This document shows positions 53,363 through 62,755 of a stretch of 64,000 nucleotides of DNA, one piece after another. The position numbers and the translations under genes were made by a program. The stretch lies in NCBI GenBank assembly GCA_020444045.1, contig JAHLLS010000014.1, positions 1 to 64,000 of the forward strand, in the 5' to 3' direction. How positions within the stretch are numbered: position 1 is the stretch's first letter; each line of letters begins with the position of its first letter. The notes beneath the pieces were generated by a model. It ran no database searches. It was not told where the DNA came from and worked only from the letters and a program-made list of their open reading frames with translations. Source of the DNA: Deltaproteobacteria bacterium (GTDB taxonomy: Bacteria; Desulfobacterota; Desulfobacteria; Desulfobacterales; UBA5852).

Positions 53363-54667
53363 TCATGTTATTCCTGGTTTTACCTCGGAAGGCGCATAGC
53401 GGTTTAAAATGACGAACAACACCAGGGCAGCGCTCGCCAGGGCCAGGAATACAAGAAAGCCTTGCGCGTAGCCGGCTTGGCCACTGAATTTGATAAACAG
53501 CCCCATCAGCGGCGGCACCACAAAGCCGCCAAAGGCCCCTAATCCCCCGACGATTCCGGCAGCCCCGCCCACCGCAGCCGGGCTGTACTTCGGGACCAGC
53601 TTGAACACGGCGGCATTGGCAAAACCCATACCCAGCGCCAGCAGTATTTCTCCAGCCAATGCCAGGCCAATCGATCGGGTGGCTAAAACCATTAAAGAGG
53701 ACCCTGCGACGACCATCACAAAAGAATACAAGGTGACTTTTTCACCGCCCATACGATCAGAAGCATAACCGCCAAGCACACGCAGCAGACTTGATGATAG
53801 CGAGAAAAGCGCCGTCAAGCCCCCGGCCTTGACCAAACTGAACTGATGGAATTCCGCCCAGTAGGTCGGGAACCAGACCGTCAGGGCAATGAACCCACCG
53901 AAGGTAACAAAATAGAAATAGGTCAAAATCCAGGTGCGCCAATCCGCCCCGGCGGTTTTGATCGATTGCATGGCCGTGCCGGAGGGGACCAGTTCCTCGC
54001 CGCAGGCAAGCATCAGGGCGTCGGGATCGATATCGATCCCCATTTCGCGATACTGGAAATAGGGGGCGTCTTTCATAAAGACACCAATGAGGACCAGCAG
54101 GACGGCCAGCATCGCCAGCCATAGAATGTAGGAATTCGTGAAACCGATGGCAACCACCAGAAACGGCAGCAGTATGGCAAACAACCCGGGGGCCAGGTTT
54201 CCCAATCCGGCGTAGATGGCCAGCGCCGAGCCCTGTTTTTTTTGCGGATACCAGTAGGATACCGTGGGTATTCCCACTGAAAAGACGGCAATACCGGAAC
54301 CGCAGAGGATGCCGAATAAGAGAAACAGGGGATATTGATCGGACTGTGGCTCGGGATAGAGGTAAAACATGACCATGATGCCGGCGATCCCGGCCGCCGC
54401 CAGGCCCAAGAGAATGAGAATCGGCTTCTTGCCGCCCGTTCGGTCGACCATGGCTCCGAAGGGGATTCGCAGGAGGGAACCGCTCAGGGCGGGACAAGCC
54501 GCCAGCAGCCCCATGAGCAGCGGGCTCAATGCCATGGCATCCTTGAGCTTGGAGACGATCGGACCAAACGCGGACACTCCGGCAAAACCACCAAAAAAGG
54601 CCAATGTCGTCCAGAAAAGGGCGACCTCTTTACGGGATTGCGCATAACAAACATTTTCATCGCCCAT
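53363..54667 (-). CDS. narK: Nitrate/nitrite transporter (NarK type, MFS)
   Basis: 434 residues with twelve membrane helices. Nitrate-porter features: FFGGFAGVSAFGPIVSKLKD in TM1, LRIPFGAMVDRTGGKKPIL, the nitrate signature region GLGNLAPGLFAILLPFL and AAGIVGGLGAFGGFVVPPLM in TM11. A single, not fused, NarK. Expected to import nitrate or exchange it for nitrite. Lies 25 bases downstream of narI in the same direction, hence part of the narGHJIK operon. Confidence 0.92.
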   Translation of the reverse strand: MGDENVCYAQSRKEVALFWTTLAFFGGFAGVSAFGPIVSKLKDAMALSPLLMGLLAACPALSGSLLRIPFGAMVDRTGGKKPILILLGLAAAGIAGIMVMFYLYPEPQSDQYPLFLLFGILCGSGIAVFSVGIPTVSYWYPQKKQGSALAIYAGLGNLAPGLFAILLPFLVVAIGFTNSYILWLAMLAVLLVLIGVFMKDAPYFQYREMGIDIDPDALMLACGEELVPSGTAMQSIKTAGADWRTWILTYFYFVTFGGFIALTVWFPTYWAEFHQFSLVKAGGLTALFSLSSSLLRVLGGYASDRMGGEKVTLYSFVMVVAGSSLMVLATRSIGLALAGEILLALGMGFANAAVFKLVPKYSPAAVGGAAGIVGGLGAFGGFVVPPLMGLFIKFSGQAGYAQGFLVFLALASAALVLFVILNRYAPSEVKPGIT

Positions 54668-54692
54668 CTCCGCCCTCCTTCTGGCCGATACT

Positions 54693-55391
54693 TCAGGAAC
54701 GTGTATCGACCATCTTGCGTGTCAATTCCGGTTTACGCCGGAACAGGATCTGGCGTCTGAAAAAATAGAAAACAGGTGCGCTCCAGATGTGGACCAGGCG
54801 GCTGAACGGCGAAAACGCCAGCAGCGCCAGGGCACTGAGAATATGGAGCTTGTAACTGAGCGGTACCGTGCGCATCAGGTCAGAGTCAGGACTGAAGGTC
54901 ACGATCCCCCGGATCCAGGGGGCCACCGTATCGAGGACGTTGAAATGACCGAAGACAACATTGTACAATCCCATAGCGACAACGATCACCAGCCCGCTGA
55001 TCGTGACCAGATCGTTGACGGTGCCGGCCGCTTTAACGCGGTCGTTGTTGAGGCGGCGCCACAGCAACAGCAACGAACCGACAAAGGCGGCGATGCCCAC
55101 CACCAACCCCGACCAGTAGGCGATGGAAAGGTGGGCGTCACTGTTGATACCCACCAGATCGAACAGGTGTTGTGGAACCAGAAGACCGGCGGCGTGACCC
55201 GCGAGGGTAAAGAGAATCCCCCCGTGGAAAAGGACGGATCCATAGAACAGCTGGTCTTTTTCCAGGAATTCACTGGAGCGGGTGTTCCACCCGTAGCGGT
55301 CGGTGACGTAGCGGTAACTGTGGCCCACCACAAAGGTGGTGAGGCAAAGATAGGGAAAGACAGTGAACACGAGCGTATAAAATAGGTCCAT
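54693..55391 (-). CDS. narI: Respiratory nitrate reductase gamma subunit
   Basis: 232 residues, the usual NarI length. Five membrane helices. Di-heme cytochrome b: candidate histidine ligands are in TFVVGHSYRY (TM2), FHGGILFTLAGHAAG and the pair near the end (LSYKLHILSALALLAFSPFS, RLVHIWSAP). Takes electrons from quinol on the periplasmic side and passes them to NarH. The order narG-H-J-I is canonical. Confidence 0.95.
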   Translation of the reverse strand: MDLFYTLVFTVFPYLCLTTFVVGHSYRYVTDRYGWNTRSSEFLEKDQLFYGSVLFHGGILFTLAGHAAGLLVPQHLFDLVGINSDAHLSIAYWSGLVVGIAAFVGSLLLLWRRLNNDRVKAAGTVNDLVTISGLVIVVAMGLYNVVFGHFNVLDTVAPWIRGIVTFSPDSDLMRTVPLSYKLHILSALALLAFSPFSRLVHIWSAPVFYFFRRQILFRRKPELTRKMVDTRS

Positions 55392-55408
55392 GGGTCTCCT
55401 CCTGCGGG

Positions 55409-55969
55409 CTACGCATTCGCTTCGGGCGGATGGCCGCCGTTATCAACCGATGCGCTGCATTCGACCGCCATGCGGACAATCGGTTGCAACAAAGCCGCAT
55501 AAACCGGCGCCTTTTCTTCCAGACGCGCCACCAGCGGCGGCATGCCTTGCAGGCACTGCCAGACCGGCTGGGCATGCCTCGGGTCCGCACAGACTGAGAG
55601 GAATTCCAGCATCAGGGGCAGATAATCCGGCAACTCACCGGTGACACGCGCCCATCCGGCCTGTTCGTAGTTGTGCTGCAGATATGCCAGCGCCGCGGCC
55701 CGTTTCTCATTGTCGCCAAACGCGTGGTAGGTGACGTTCAGGGTCGTCGCCGGATCCATGTCGAACACGGCCGTATAGCGTTCCTGAACGCCGATGAGGG
55801 GCTGGGTTTTAAGATCGCTGATAAAGGCCTTGATGGCCGATTCCGTTTCTGAGAAGGGCAAATTGGCGGCAAGCGATTCGATCTCTTCCAGGCCGTTTAA
55901 CAGGTCCTCGTCGGGATAGTGCAACAGCACGGACAGCACTTGCAGCGTATCGGTGTGGTGATCGGTCAT
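55409..55969 (-). CDS. narJ: Nitrate reductase assembly chaperone
   Basis: 186 residues from MTDHHTDTLQVLSVLLHYPD (55969). All-helical NarJ/TorD family: LLHYPDEDLLNGLEEIESLA, QERYTAVFDMDPATTLNVTY with the family motif, and HAFGDNEKRAAALAYLQHNY. Binds NarG and helps insert the molybdenum cofactor; not part of the final enzyme. Starts 26 bases after narH ends. Confidence 0.93.
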   Translation of the reverse strand: MTDHHTDTLQVLSVLLHYPDEDLLNGLEEIESLAANLPFSETESAIKAFISDLKTQPLIGVQERYTAVFDMDPATTLNVTYHAFGDNEKRAAALAYLQHNYEQAGWARVTGELPDYLPLMLEFLSVCADPRHAQPVWQCLQGMPPLVARLEEKAPVYAALLQPIVRMAVECSASVDNGGHPPEANA

Positions 55970-55995
55970 TTTGTGATCTTCCTTTGCATTACCGG

Positions 55996-57420
55996 TCAAA
56001 GGGCTTCGCCAAAGCCGCAGCATCCCTGCCGGGCGTAACTGTCTTCATCCTGAACGACGGGTTTGGTCGGCAAAACGAAACGATCCTCCAAACGCGCCAG
56101 CGCCAGCAGACGGTACATTTTTGCGACCGTTTCTTCGTCGAGTCCCACCGCATCGAGCACCCCTGTGTCGGACCGCTTTTCCACTCGTTGGGTCCGCATG
56201 TAGTGGCGGACGGCCGAGAGGCGTTTGAGGGCCATCCGGACGGGGGCCTCGTCACCGGCGGTGAGCAGGTTGGCCAGGTAGGTGATGGGAATCCGCATAC
56301 GGTCGATGATATCCGATTCCTGGGATGGTTCTACCTGACGGCTGACCGGACTCAAGGGCGGCACATACCAGACCATGGGCAGGGTGCGAAATTCGGGGTG
56401 CAGCGGCAGGGCCAGGCGCCAGTCCTTGATCAGAGCATACACCGGTGATCTTTTAGCGGCCGCCAGCATGTTCGGCGCGATACCCTGGGACGCGGCAGCA
56501 CGTTCGATATCGGGATCATTGGGATCGAGCAGAATGTCCAGGTGCGCCGGATAGACCGCCTGGTCGGAGGGCGAGGCGGCCGCGTCGGCAATGCGATCCA
56601 GATCGTAGAGCAACACCCCCACATAGCGGATGCGGCCCACGCAGCTGTGGGCGCACAGCGTGGTCAGGCCGGCTTCGACGCGGGGATAGCAGAAGATGCA
56701 CTTTTCGGCCCGCCCGGTCTTCCAGTTGAAATAGACTTTCTTGTACGGGCAGCCGGACACGCAGTAGCGCCAGCCACGGCAGCGCTCCTGGTCCACCAGC
56801 ACGATGCCGTCTTCCTCGCGTTTGTACAAAGCGCCGGACGGGCAGGAGGCCACGCAGGCCGGGTTCAGGCAGTGTTCACACAAGCGCGGCAGCCAGAACA
56901 TGAACACATTGCGAAACTGCAGATAGGTCGCAATTTCGAGATTTTTAAAATTGGCGTCTCCCCCACCGGTTTCGCCCAGGCCGGCCAGATCGTCCTCCCA
57001 GTTGGGACCCCACTTGAGGGTGATCGGTTTACCGGTCAGGCGGGAATGGGGACGCACGGAAGGCTGGTGCTTGCGCTTGGGGCTCTTGATCAGGCGCGCA
57101 TAGTCGTAATTCCAGGGCTCGTAGTAGTCGTCGATGACCGGCAGGTCCGGATTGTGAAAGATGTTGAGGCCTTTGTGGACGCGGCCCCCGGCTTTGAGTT
57201 GCAGTGTGTCGCCATTGAGGTGCCAACCGCCCTTGTGGATCTCCTGATTTTCCCATTTTTTGGGATAGCCGATACCGGGTTTGCATTCGACGTTGTTGAA
57301 CCACATGTACTCGGCGCCTTCGCGGTTGGTCCACACGTTCTTGCAGGGAATGCTGCAGGTGTGGCAGCCGATGCACTTGTCCAGGTTCAACACCATGGCG
57401 TATTGGGCTTTAATCTTCAT
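55996..57420 (-). CDS. narH: Respiratory nitrate reductase beta subunit
   Basis: 474 residues. The ATG at 57420 overlaps the end of narG by 11 bases. Four Fe-S clusters: CIGCHTCSIPCK at the N-terminus, CEHCLNPACVASCPSGALYK, CRGWRYCVSGCPYKKVYFNW with the Trp typical of the [3Fe-4S] site, and CIFCYPRVEAGLTTLCAHSC. Transfers electrons from the NarI hemes to NarG. The C-terminal NarH-specific domain (MRIPITYLANLLTAGDEAPV) is complete. Slightly shorter than E. coli NarH (about 510). Confidence 0.96.
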   Translation of the reverse strand: MKIKAQYAMVLNLDKCIGCHTCSIPCKNVWTNREGAEYMWFNNVECKPGIGYPKKWENQEIHKGGWHLNGDTLQLKAGGRVHKGLNIFHNPDLPVIDDYYEPWNYDYARLIKSPKRKHQPSVRPHSRLTGKPITLKWGPNWEDDLAGLGETGGGDANFKNLEIATYLQFRNVFMFWLPRLCEHCLNPACVASCPSGALYKREEDGIVLVDQERCRGWRYCVSGCPYKKVYFNWKTGRAEKCIFCYPRVEAGLTTLCAHSCVGRIRYVGVLLYDLDRIADAAASPSDQAVYPAHLDILLDPNDPDIERAAASQGIAPNMLAAAKRSPVYALIKDWRLALPLHPEFRTLPMVWYVPPLSPVSRQVEPSQESDIIDRMRIPITYLANLLTAGDEAPVRMALKRLSAVRHYMRTQRVEKRSDTGVLDAVGLDEETVAKMYRLLALARLEDRFVLPTKPVVQDEDSYARQGCCGFGEAL

Positions 57421-60400
57421 ACCAGTCCACCTCCCCGGCTTTGCGCACGATAATCGTCTCGTCGCGCTGGGACCCGATGGGGCCGTAATAGTTGAATCCA
57501 TAGCTGAGCTGCGCATACCCGCCGATCATGTGCGTGGGCTTGACGATGATGCGGGTGACACTGTTGTGAGTGCCGCCGCGCCGGCCGGACAAGTTCGATC
57601 CCGGCGTGTTGATCAGGCGTTCCTGGGCGTGGTACATGAACGCCTTGCCCGGCGGGATGCGCGGGCTGACCACGGCCTTGGCCATGACCACCCCGTTGGC
57701 ATTGAAGCATTCCAGCCAGTCGTTGTCCTTGATAGCGATTTTCAGGGCATCCTCGTCATTGATCCAGATGGCTTCACCGCCGCGAAACAGGGTCAGCATG
57801 GTGAGGGTATCCGAATAGGTGCTGTGAATCGACCACTTGGAATGGGGCGTCAGGTAGCCCAATTCGATCTCCCGGTCCGGCTCGCGGCGGACCTGGATGG
57901 ATGCGGGATTCAGCATATCCAGCGGCGGCCGGTAAAGCGGCAGGTGTTCGCCAAAATCCAGCATCCAGGGGTGGTCCTGGTAAAACTGAGCTCGGCCCGT
58001 GAGCGTCCGAAACGGGATCTTTTCTTCGATGTTGATCACAAAAGGCGAATAGCGCCGCTCCTCGGATTCGATGCCGCTCCAGATCGGCGAGGTGATGATT
58101 TTACGCGGCTGGACGGTCAGGTCATCGAATTTGAAACGCTCGCCCTGACGGCGCAGGCTCAGGTGCTGTAACGCAAGACCGGTGCGCTTTTCCAGCCCTA
58201 CCCAGGCTTTGACCGCCGTTTCGCCATTGGTCTCCGGCGCCAACATCAGGATGGTTTCAGCCGCCTGTTTGGCGGTTTGCATGACCGGCTGACCGTGGCT
58301 GGCACCTTCCTCGATAACGGTGCCCAATGATGCTTTCAGGGCCTCGACTTCATCCTGGGCTTTCCACAAGACGCCCTTGGAACCCACGCCCACCGATGCG
58401 GCCAAGGGGCCCAAGGCGGTCATCATGCGATAGACCGCCGGGTAATCGCGGGTCACCACCGCCAGGTTAGGCATCGTTTTGCCCGGCTGCGGCTCGCATT
58501 CGCCCTTGCGCCAGTCCCTGACGTCCGGCTGGGCGATTTCGCCGGGGCTGTCGTGCATCAGAGGCGTGGCCACCAGATCTTTGACCGGCCCCAGATGGTC
58601 GACCGCCATCTGCGAGAATTTTTCGGCAATGGTCTTGAACTGCTCCCAGTTGGTGCGGGTTTCCCAGGGCGGATCGATGGCCGGGTTGAACGGGTGGATG
58701 AAGGGGTGCATGTCGGTGGTGTTCAGGTCATGCATCTCGTACCAGCCGGCGGCAGGCAGAGCAATGTCGGCGTACATGGCACTGGTTGACATGCGCAGTT
58801 CCAGGGTGACCAGCAGGTCCAGTTTGCCTTCCGGGGCCGGTTCGCGCCATTTTATTTCTTTTGGGCGCAGGTCACTGTCCGTACTCAGCACGGCGCTGTC
58901 AACGCCCAGCAGGTGTTTGAGAAAATATTCATGGCCTTTGCCGCTGGCTCCCAGCAGGTTGGCCCGCCACAGGAAAAGCATCCGCGGGAAGTTGGCCGGG
59001 TTGTCCGGATCTTCCACTGCGAAGTGCAACTCACCCTTTTTCAGTTTATCGACAACGAATGCGACGATCTGCTCGTCCGAGGAGGCACCGTTGGCCACGG
59101 CCTCGCGCACCAGGTCGATGGGGTTTTGATCGAACTGCGGATAGGAAGGTAGCCATCCGAGGCGGGCGGCGATTGCGTTGTAATCAGCCATGTGTTGCAG
59201 CGGCTTATGTTTGGCCAGCGGCGAAAGCACGGTTTCGGGCCGCAGCCTGTCGTAGCGCCACTGGTCGCTCGCGAAATAGTAAAACGAGGTGCCGTTTTGC
59301 AGCCGCGGAGGCCTTAACCAGTCTAGGCCGAAGGCCACCTGGGACCAAGCCGCCTGGGGACGCACTTTTTCCTGGCCGACATAGTGCGCCCAGCCACCAC
59401 CGTTGACCCCCTGACAGCCGCACAGGGTGGTCAGGTTGATGATGGTGCGGTAGATCATGTCACTGTGATACCAGTGGTTGGTGCCGGCCCCCAAAAAGAT
59501 CATGGATTTGCCGCGGGTATTTTCGGCATTTTCGGCGAACTCGCGCGCCACCCGGATGGCATCGGCCGCCGGCACGCCAGTGATGGCCTCCTGCCAGGCG
59601 GGCGTGTAGGCTTTGGGATCGGCGTAATCGGTTGGATAGTCTAATGGATCGTCTGGGGCATCGTCCGCAAGGGTCGACGGTGCCTGCTTGGGCAACACCC
59701 CCAGTTGGGCGGTCATCAGGTCGAAAACCGTTGTCACGCGCCGCTCGCCTGCGGCGGTGGCAATGGTCTTGTAAGGCACCCGGCCCTTTTTGATGCCGCT
59801 GTCGACGACTTCGAATACGGGGAAAGAGACCTCCTGCCAGCCATCGCGCTGGTCTACAAAGCTGAGCAGCGGATCGATGGGCCGGCCGTCTTCCTCCATC
59901 TTCAGATTCCAGCGCCCATCTTCGTTCCAGCGAAACCCGATGCTGCCGTTGGGAACCTGGAAATCGCCACTTACCGCATCCACCACCACGGTTTTCCACT
60001 GGGCATTGTTGGTTTCGGCACTCAGATCCGCAGCACGCAGGAACCGGCCCGGTGTATGGGTGTCGCCACGCTCGTCGAGCACCACCACAAAAGGCAGATC
60101 GGTATACTGCTTGGCGTAGTCCCTAAAATAGGGCACCTGACGGTCAACGTAAAACTCTTTGACGATGACGTGGGTCATGGCCATGGCCAGGGCGGCATCG
60201 GTGCCGGCCTTGGCCGGCAGCCAGGTATCGGCGAACTTGACATACTCGGCGTAATCGGGAGCCACCGCCGCCACCCGGGCGCCCCGGTAGCGGGCCTCGG
60301 TGTAAAAGTGCGCATCGGGGGTGCGCGTCATGGGCAGATTGGTTCCCCATACGATGAAATAGCTCGACTCGTACCAGTCAGCGCTTTCGGGCACATCGGT

Positions 60401-61132
60401 CTGCTCACCCCAGATCTGGGGCGAGGCCGGCGGCAGGTCACAATACCAGTCGTAGAAGCTGATCATGGAGGCGCCGATCAGCGACAGGAAGCGGGATCCC
60501 GAGGCGTAGCACACCATGGACATGGCCGGAATCGGCGAGAAACCGAAAATGCGGTCCGGGCCATATTTTTTAATGGTGTGGATCAACCCGGCCGCGATCA
60601 GTGTGGCGGCCTGATCCCAGGTGCCCCTGACAAAACCGCCCTTGCCGCGCTCCTTGTGAAACCGACGGCGCTTTTCGTCATCGTTGACGATACTTTCCCA
60701 GGCGGCGACGGGATCGCTATGCTGCTCCAGCGCCGCACGCCACATTTCCATCAAACTGGACCGGATCAGGGGGTATTTCAATCGCACAGGACTATAGGTG
60801 TACCATGAGTAGGTCGCCCCGCGCGGACACCCGCGGGGTTCATGGTTGGGGAACCCTTCACCACAGGCCGGGTAATCCGTGGCCTGGGTCTCCCACACCA
60901 GGATGCCGTCCTTGACGTAGACATCCCAGGAACAGGAGCCGGTGCAGTTGACCCCGTGGGTGGATCGCACCTTCTTGTCGTACTGCCAGCGGCGACGGTA
61001 CAGATCCTCCCACTCTCGCTGGCCGCAGCGCATTTCCGTCCACTGGTCCGGAGATTTTTCTTCGGTGCATCCATGCATTCGACCGGTTTGGCGAAGGAAC
61101 CGCAGCTGTGAAAACACCGAGGATTTTGCCAT
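57410..61132 (-). CDS. narG: Respiratory nitrate reductase alpha subunit
   Basis: 1240 residues, matching NarG length. GGGAGG precedes the ATG. The N-terminal FS0 site THGVNCTGSCSWDVYVKDG has the His-Cys-Cys-Cys arrangement of NarG (His as ligand), completed by EPRGCPRGATYSWYTYSPVR. The bis-MGD-binding core follows (GANLPMTRTPDAHFY-like YFIVWGTNLPMTRTPDAHFY, ILLTNCGQC-like LTTLCGCQGVNGGGWAHYVG). The C-terminal cofactor domain ends near SYGFNYYGPIGSQRDE. Reduces nitrate to nitrite on the cytoplasmic side. First gene of the narGHJI-narK operon; an Fnr/Dnr-type site lies about 215 bases upstream. Confidence 0.97.
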   Translation of the reverse strand: MAKSSVFSQLRFLRQTGRMHGCTEEKSPDQWTEMRCGQREWEDLYRRRWQYDKKVRSTHGVNCTGSCSWDVYVKDGILVWETQATDYPACGEGFPNHEPRGCPRGATYSWYTYSPVRLKYPLIRSSLMEMWRAALEQHSDPVAAWESIVNDDEKRRRFHKERGKGGFVRGTWDQAATLIAAGLIHTIKKYGPDRIFGFSPIPAMSMVCYASGSRFLSLIGASMISFYDWYCDLPPASPQIWGEQTDVPESADWYESSYFIVWGTNLPMTRTPDAHFYTEARYRGARVAAVAPDYAEYVKFADTWLPAKAGTDAALAMAMTHVIVKEFYVDRQVPYFRDYAKQYTDLPFVVVLDERGDTHTPGRFLRAADLSAETNNAQWKTVVVDAVSGDFQVPNGSIGFRWNEDGRWNLKMEEDGRPIDPLLSFVDQRDGWQEVSFPVFEVVDSGIKKGRVPYKTIATAAGERRVTTVFDLMTAQLGVLPKQAPSTLADDAPDDPLDYPTDYADPKAYTPAWQEAITGVPAADAIRVAREFAENAENTRGKSMIFLGAGTNHWYHSDMIYRTIINLTTLCGCQGVNGGGWAHYVGQEKVRPQAAWSQVAFGLDWLRPPRLQNGTSFYYFASDQWRYDRLRPETVLSPLAKHKPLQHMADYNAIAARLGWLPSYPQFDQNPIDLVREAVANGASSDEQIVAFVVDKLKKGELHFAVEDPDNPANFPRMLFLWRANLLGASGKGHEYFLKHLLGVDSAVLSTDSDLRPKEIKWREPAPEGKLDLLVTLELRMSTSAMYADIALPAAGWYEMHDLNTTDMHPFIHPFNPAIDPPWETRTNWEQFKTIAEKFSQMAVDHLGPVKDLVATPLMHDSPGEIAQPDVRDWRKGECEPQPGKTMPNLAVVTRDYPAVYRMMTALGPLAASVGVGSKGVLWKAQDEVEALKASLGTVIEEGASHGQPVMQTAKQAAETILMLAPETNGETAVKAWVGLEKRTGLALQHLSLRRQGERFKFDDLTVQPRKIITSPIWSGIESEERRYSPFVINIEEKIPFRTLTGRAQFYQDHPWMLDFGEHLPLYRPPLDMLNPASIQVRREPDREIELGYLTPHSKWSIHSTYSDTLTMLTLFRGGEAIWINDEDALKIAIKDNDWLECFNANGVVMAKAVVSPRIPPGKAFMYHAQERLINTPGSNLSGRRGGTHNSVTRIIVKPTHMIGGYAQLSYGFNYYGPIGSQRDETIIVRKAGEVDWYED

Positions 61133-61204
61133 CGGAGACCTCCCGTGCTGTGAAAAGGTTCAGGTGCCGTGATGCAGGTTGGTGGGCTTGGTGAAAAACA
61201 CAAC

Positions 61205-61228
61205 AATCACAGGAATCACAGGAATCAC
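61205..61228. repeat. Short 9-bp tandem repeat in the narG leader
   Basis: AATCAC occurs at 61205, 61214 and 61223, i.e. nearly three copies of AATCACAGG. It lies within the untranslated leader between the narG promoter and start codon. It may be a slippage-generated repeat without function. Confidence 0.4.
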
Positions 61229-61319
61229 ATACAATAAAGAAAGAAAATCAATGGTGGTTCCAAGGGGAAATCGGTAGCAGCGATCTAAGGTGAAAGGAGG
61301 CCACCACCATATAGGTGAC

Positions 61320-61360
61320 CCATATCTTGAATTTCAAGTTTTGACATTGACCTAAGTCAA
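61320..61360 (-). promoter_or_regulatory. Fnr/Dnr-type site and class II promoter of narG
   Basis: TTGAC-CTAA-GTCAA at 61347-61360 has perfect 5-base arms matching the Fnr/Dnr/HcpR style of box. On the minus strand a -10-like AGATAT lies at about 61322-61327, i.e. about 30 bases downstream of the box centre, as in class II Fnr promoters. A second dyad, CTTGAATTTCAAG (61326-61338), overlaps the promoter. The leader to narG would be about 180 bases. Nothing coding is seen in 61133-61582. Confidence 0.65.
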
Positions 61361-61582
61361 TTTCATACCAATGCCGCATTTAGTTGAGGGAATCGTCAGG
61401 TAGCCACTATGGTTCCAATTTTCTCCGGTCGCCAAGCCGGTTCCGGAAATGAACATAAGCAACGAATGACGCACGCCCGTGTCTACAGTATCAAGGTCGG
61501 TTGGCCCTCCAGAATGGTTCCGGACAGATCCGATCCTGGCCAGTTGCCAGAAGGCCTGTCCGATTCCTGACCAACTTGTCCG

Positions 61583-62731
61583 CTAAATGATCTTTTCCTT
61601 CCTCCCCCCCTTTCTCCATCTTAAAGCGCTCCGCAATCCTTCTTGTGCAACTCTTTTTCCTTGAAGCTCACAGAAAACGCTATAATTTAAGATGTTAATG
61701 ACATCGATGTTCCTCTCCCTAGCATCCGTAAAAGGCCCCATATGAAGAATTTCCTTAAAAATGGTTTCAAATTCATGGAACCGATCCTGGTTAAGTAATT
61801 TCTGAAGTGTTTTGTGAGGTTTTTCCTCGCAATTGAAGTCTCCGATACGCTTTTCGATATAGTGCAGCGTTCTGGGCGAGACCGCAAACCTTACTATTTT
61901 TTCGAGGTTCTTCTGAATCTCAGAGCAGGATATTTTTTGGCTTACCATCTTATTCCCGATATCTGATGAAGAAATCGCATTGTCCAAAAGCGTCTCAGCG
62001 GTTCCATTTTTGTCATCCTTTTTTGGGAAACAGGAAGCTTCAGCTTGGCGGCATAAATACTCAGCCTGAAGAGCAGCTGCTTGGAGGTGGGCGCTCAGGT
62101 TATAGAAGCCCGTATGGATATGCTCGGGAAGATTTACGCCGATTCTGCTGCTAACATATCGGTATTTATGGTCAATTTCGCTCCAGGCTTCTTCAAGTAT
62201 CGTTCGCAATTGCAACTCAAAGAGAAGATGTTTCAATTCTGAAGGCGCCTCTGAATCGTCACCTAATTCGACATGGTAATGAATCGATGAATATCCGCTA
62301 TAGCGCAGACCGATATCATCGGGTATCGTTTCTCCGGGGTTAACCGGCAGGCTGAAGGACCTTTTTCGATCGGGTCCTCTGACGATATGGAAGATGTTCT
62401 CTTCAGCCAACAGTTCGATGTAGGTCTCGATTCTGTCGACATCTGAAAGCCGCAGACATATTATTCTGACGCCCAGCAGATCGCCGACTCGGGCCTGATA
62501 ATTTGATTCGGCAATCAGCGCAACGCCCTTCACGGGTGCTTTATTCAGCCTGCTAATTTTCTCGATAAGTCTTAATTCATCTTTGATGCGATAAATAATG
62601 GTATGCAGACTTTCTTTTGGTGACGAAGGATCGTCTTTGACCAGATGGACAATGTATTCGGCAAGTTTTTTATATCTTTCCTTTTGATTCAAAAACGAGA
62701 TCAGGATCGCTTCCTTTTGATATTCGATCAT
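61583..62731 (-). CDS. RelA/SpoT-domain nucleotidyltransferase (orphan alarmone synthetase-like)
   Basis: 382 residues. The synthetase fold is visible: YRIKDELRLIEKISRLNKAP, DLLGVRIICLRLSDVDRIET with the metal-binding Asp, the purine-stacking loop YSGYSSIHYHVEL, and FELQLRTILEEAWSEIDHKY with the catalytic Glu (ELQLRT for ExQIRT). There is no HD hydrolase domain and no TGS/ACT regulatory domain, so it is a stand-alone synthetase. A C-terminal extension of about 180 residues has no motif I recognise. It may make (p)ppGpp-type alarmones or act as a toxin-type tRNA or nucleotide pyrophosphorylase. The GH130-like gene is 24 bases upstream, same strand. Confidence 0.8.
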   Translation of the reverse strand: MIEYQKEAILISFLNQKERYKKLAEYIVHLVKDDPSSPKESLHTIIYRIKDELRLIEKISRLNKAPVKGVALIAESNYQARVGDLLGVRIICLRLSDVDRIETYIELLAEENIFHIVRGPDRKRSFSLPVNPGETIPDDIGLRYSGYSSIHYHVELGDDSEAPSELKHLLFELQLRTILEEAWSEIDHKYRYVSSRIGVNLPEHIHTGFYNLSAHLQAAALQAEYLCRQAEASCFPKKDDKNGTAETLLDNAISSSDIGNKMVSQKISCSEIQKNLEKIVRFAVSPRTLHYIEKRIGDFNCEEKPHKTLQKLLNQDRFHEFETIFKEILHMGPFTDARERNIDVINILNYSVFCELQGKRVAQEGLRSALRWRKGGRKEKII

Positions 62732-62755
62732 GGACGAAGATCTCCAGTCATAAAA

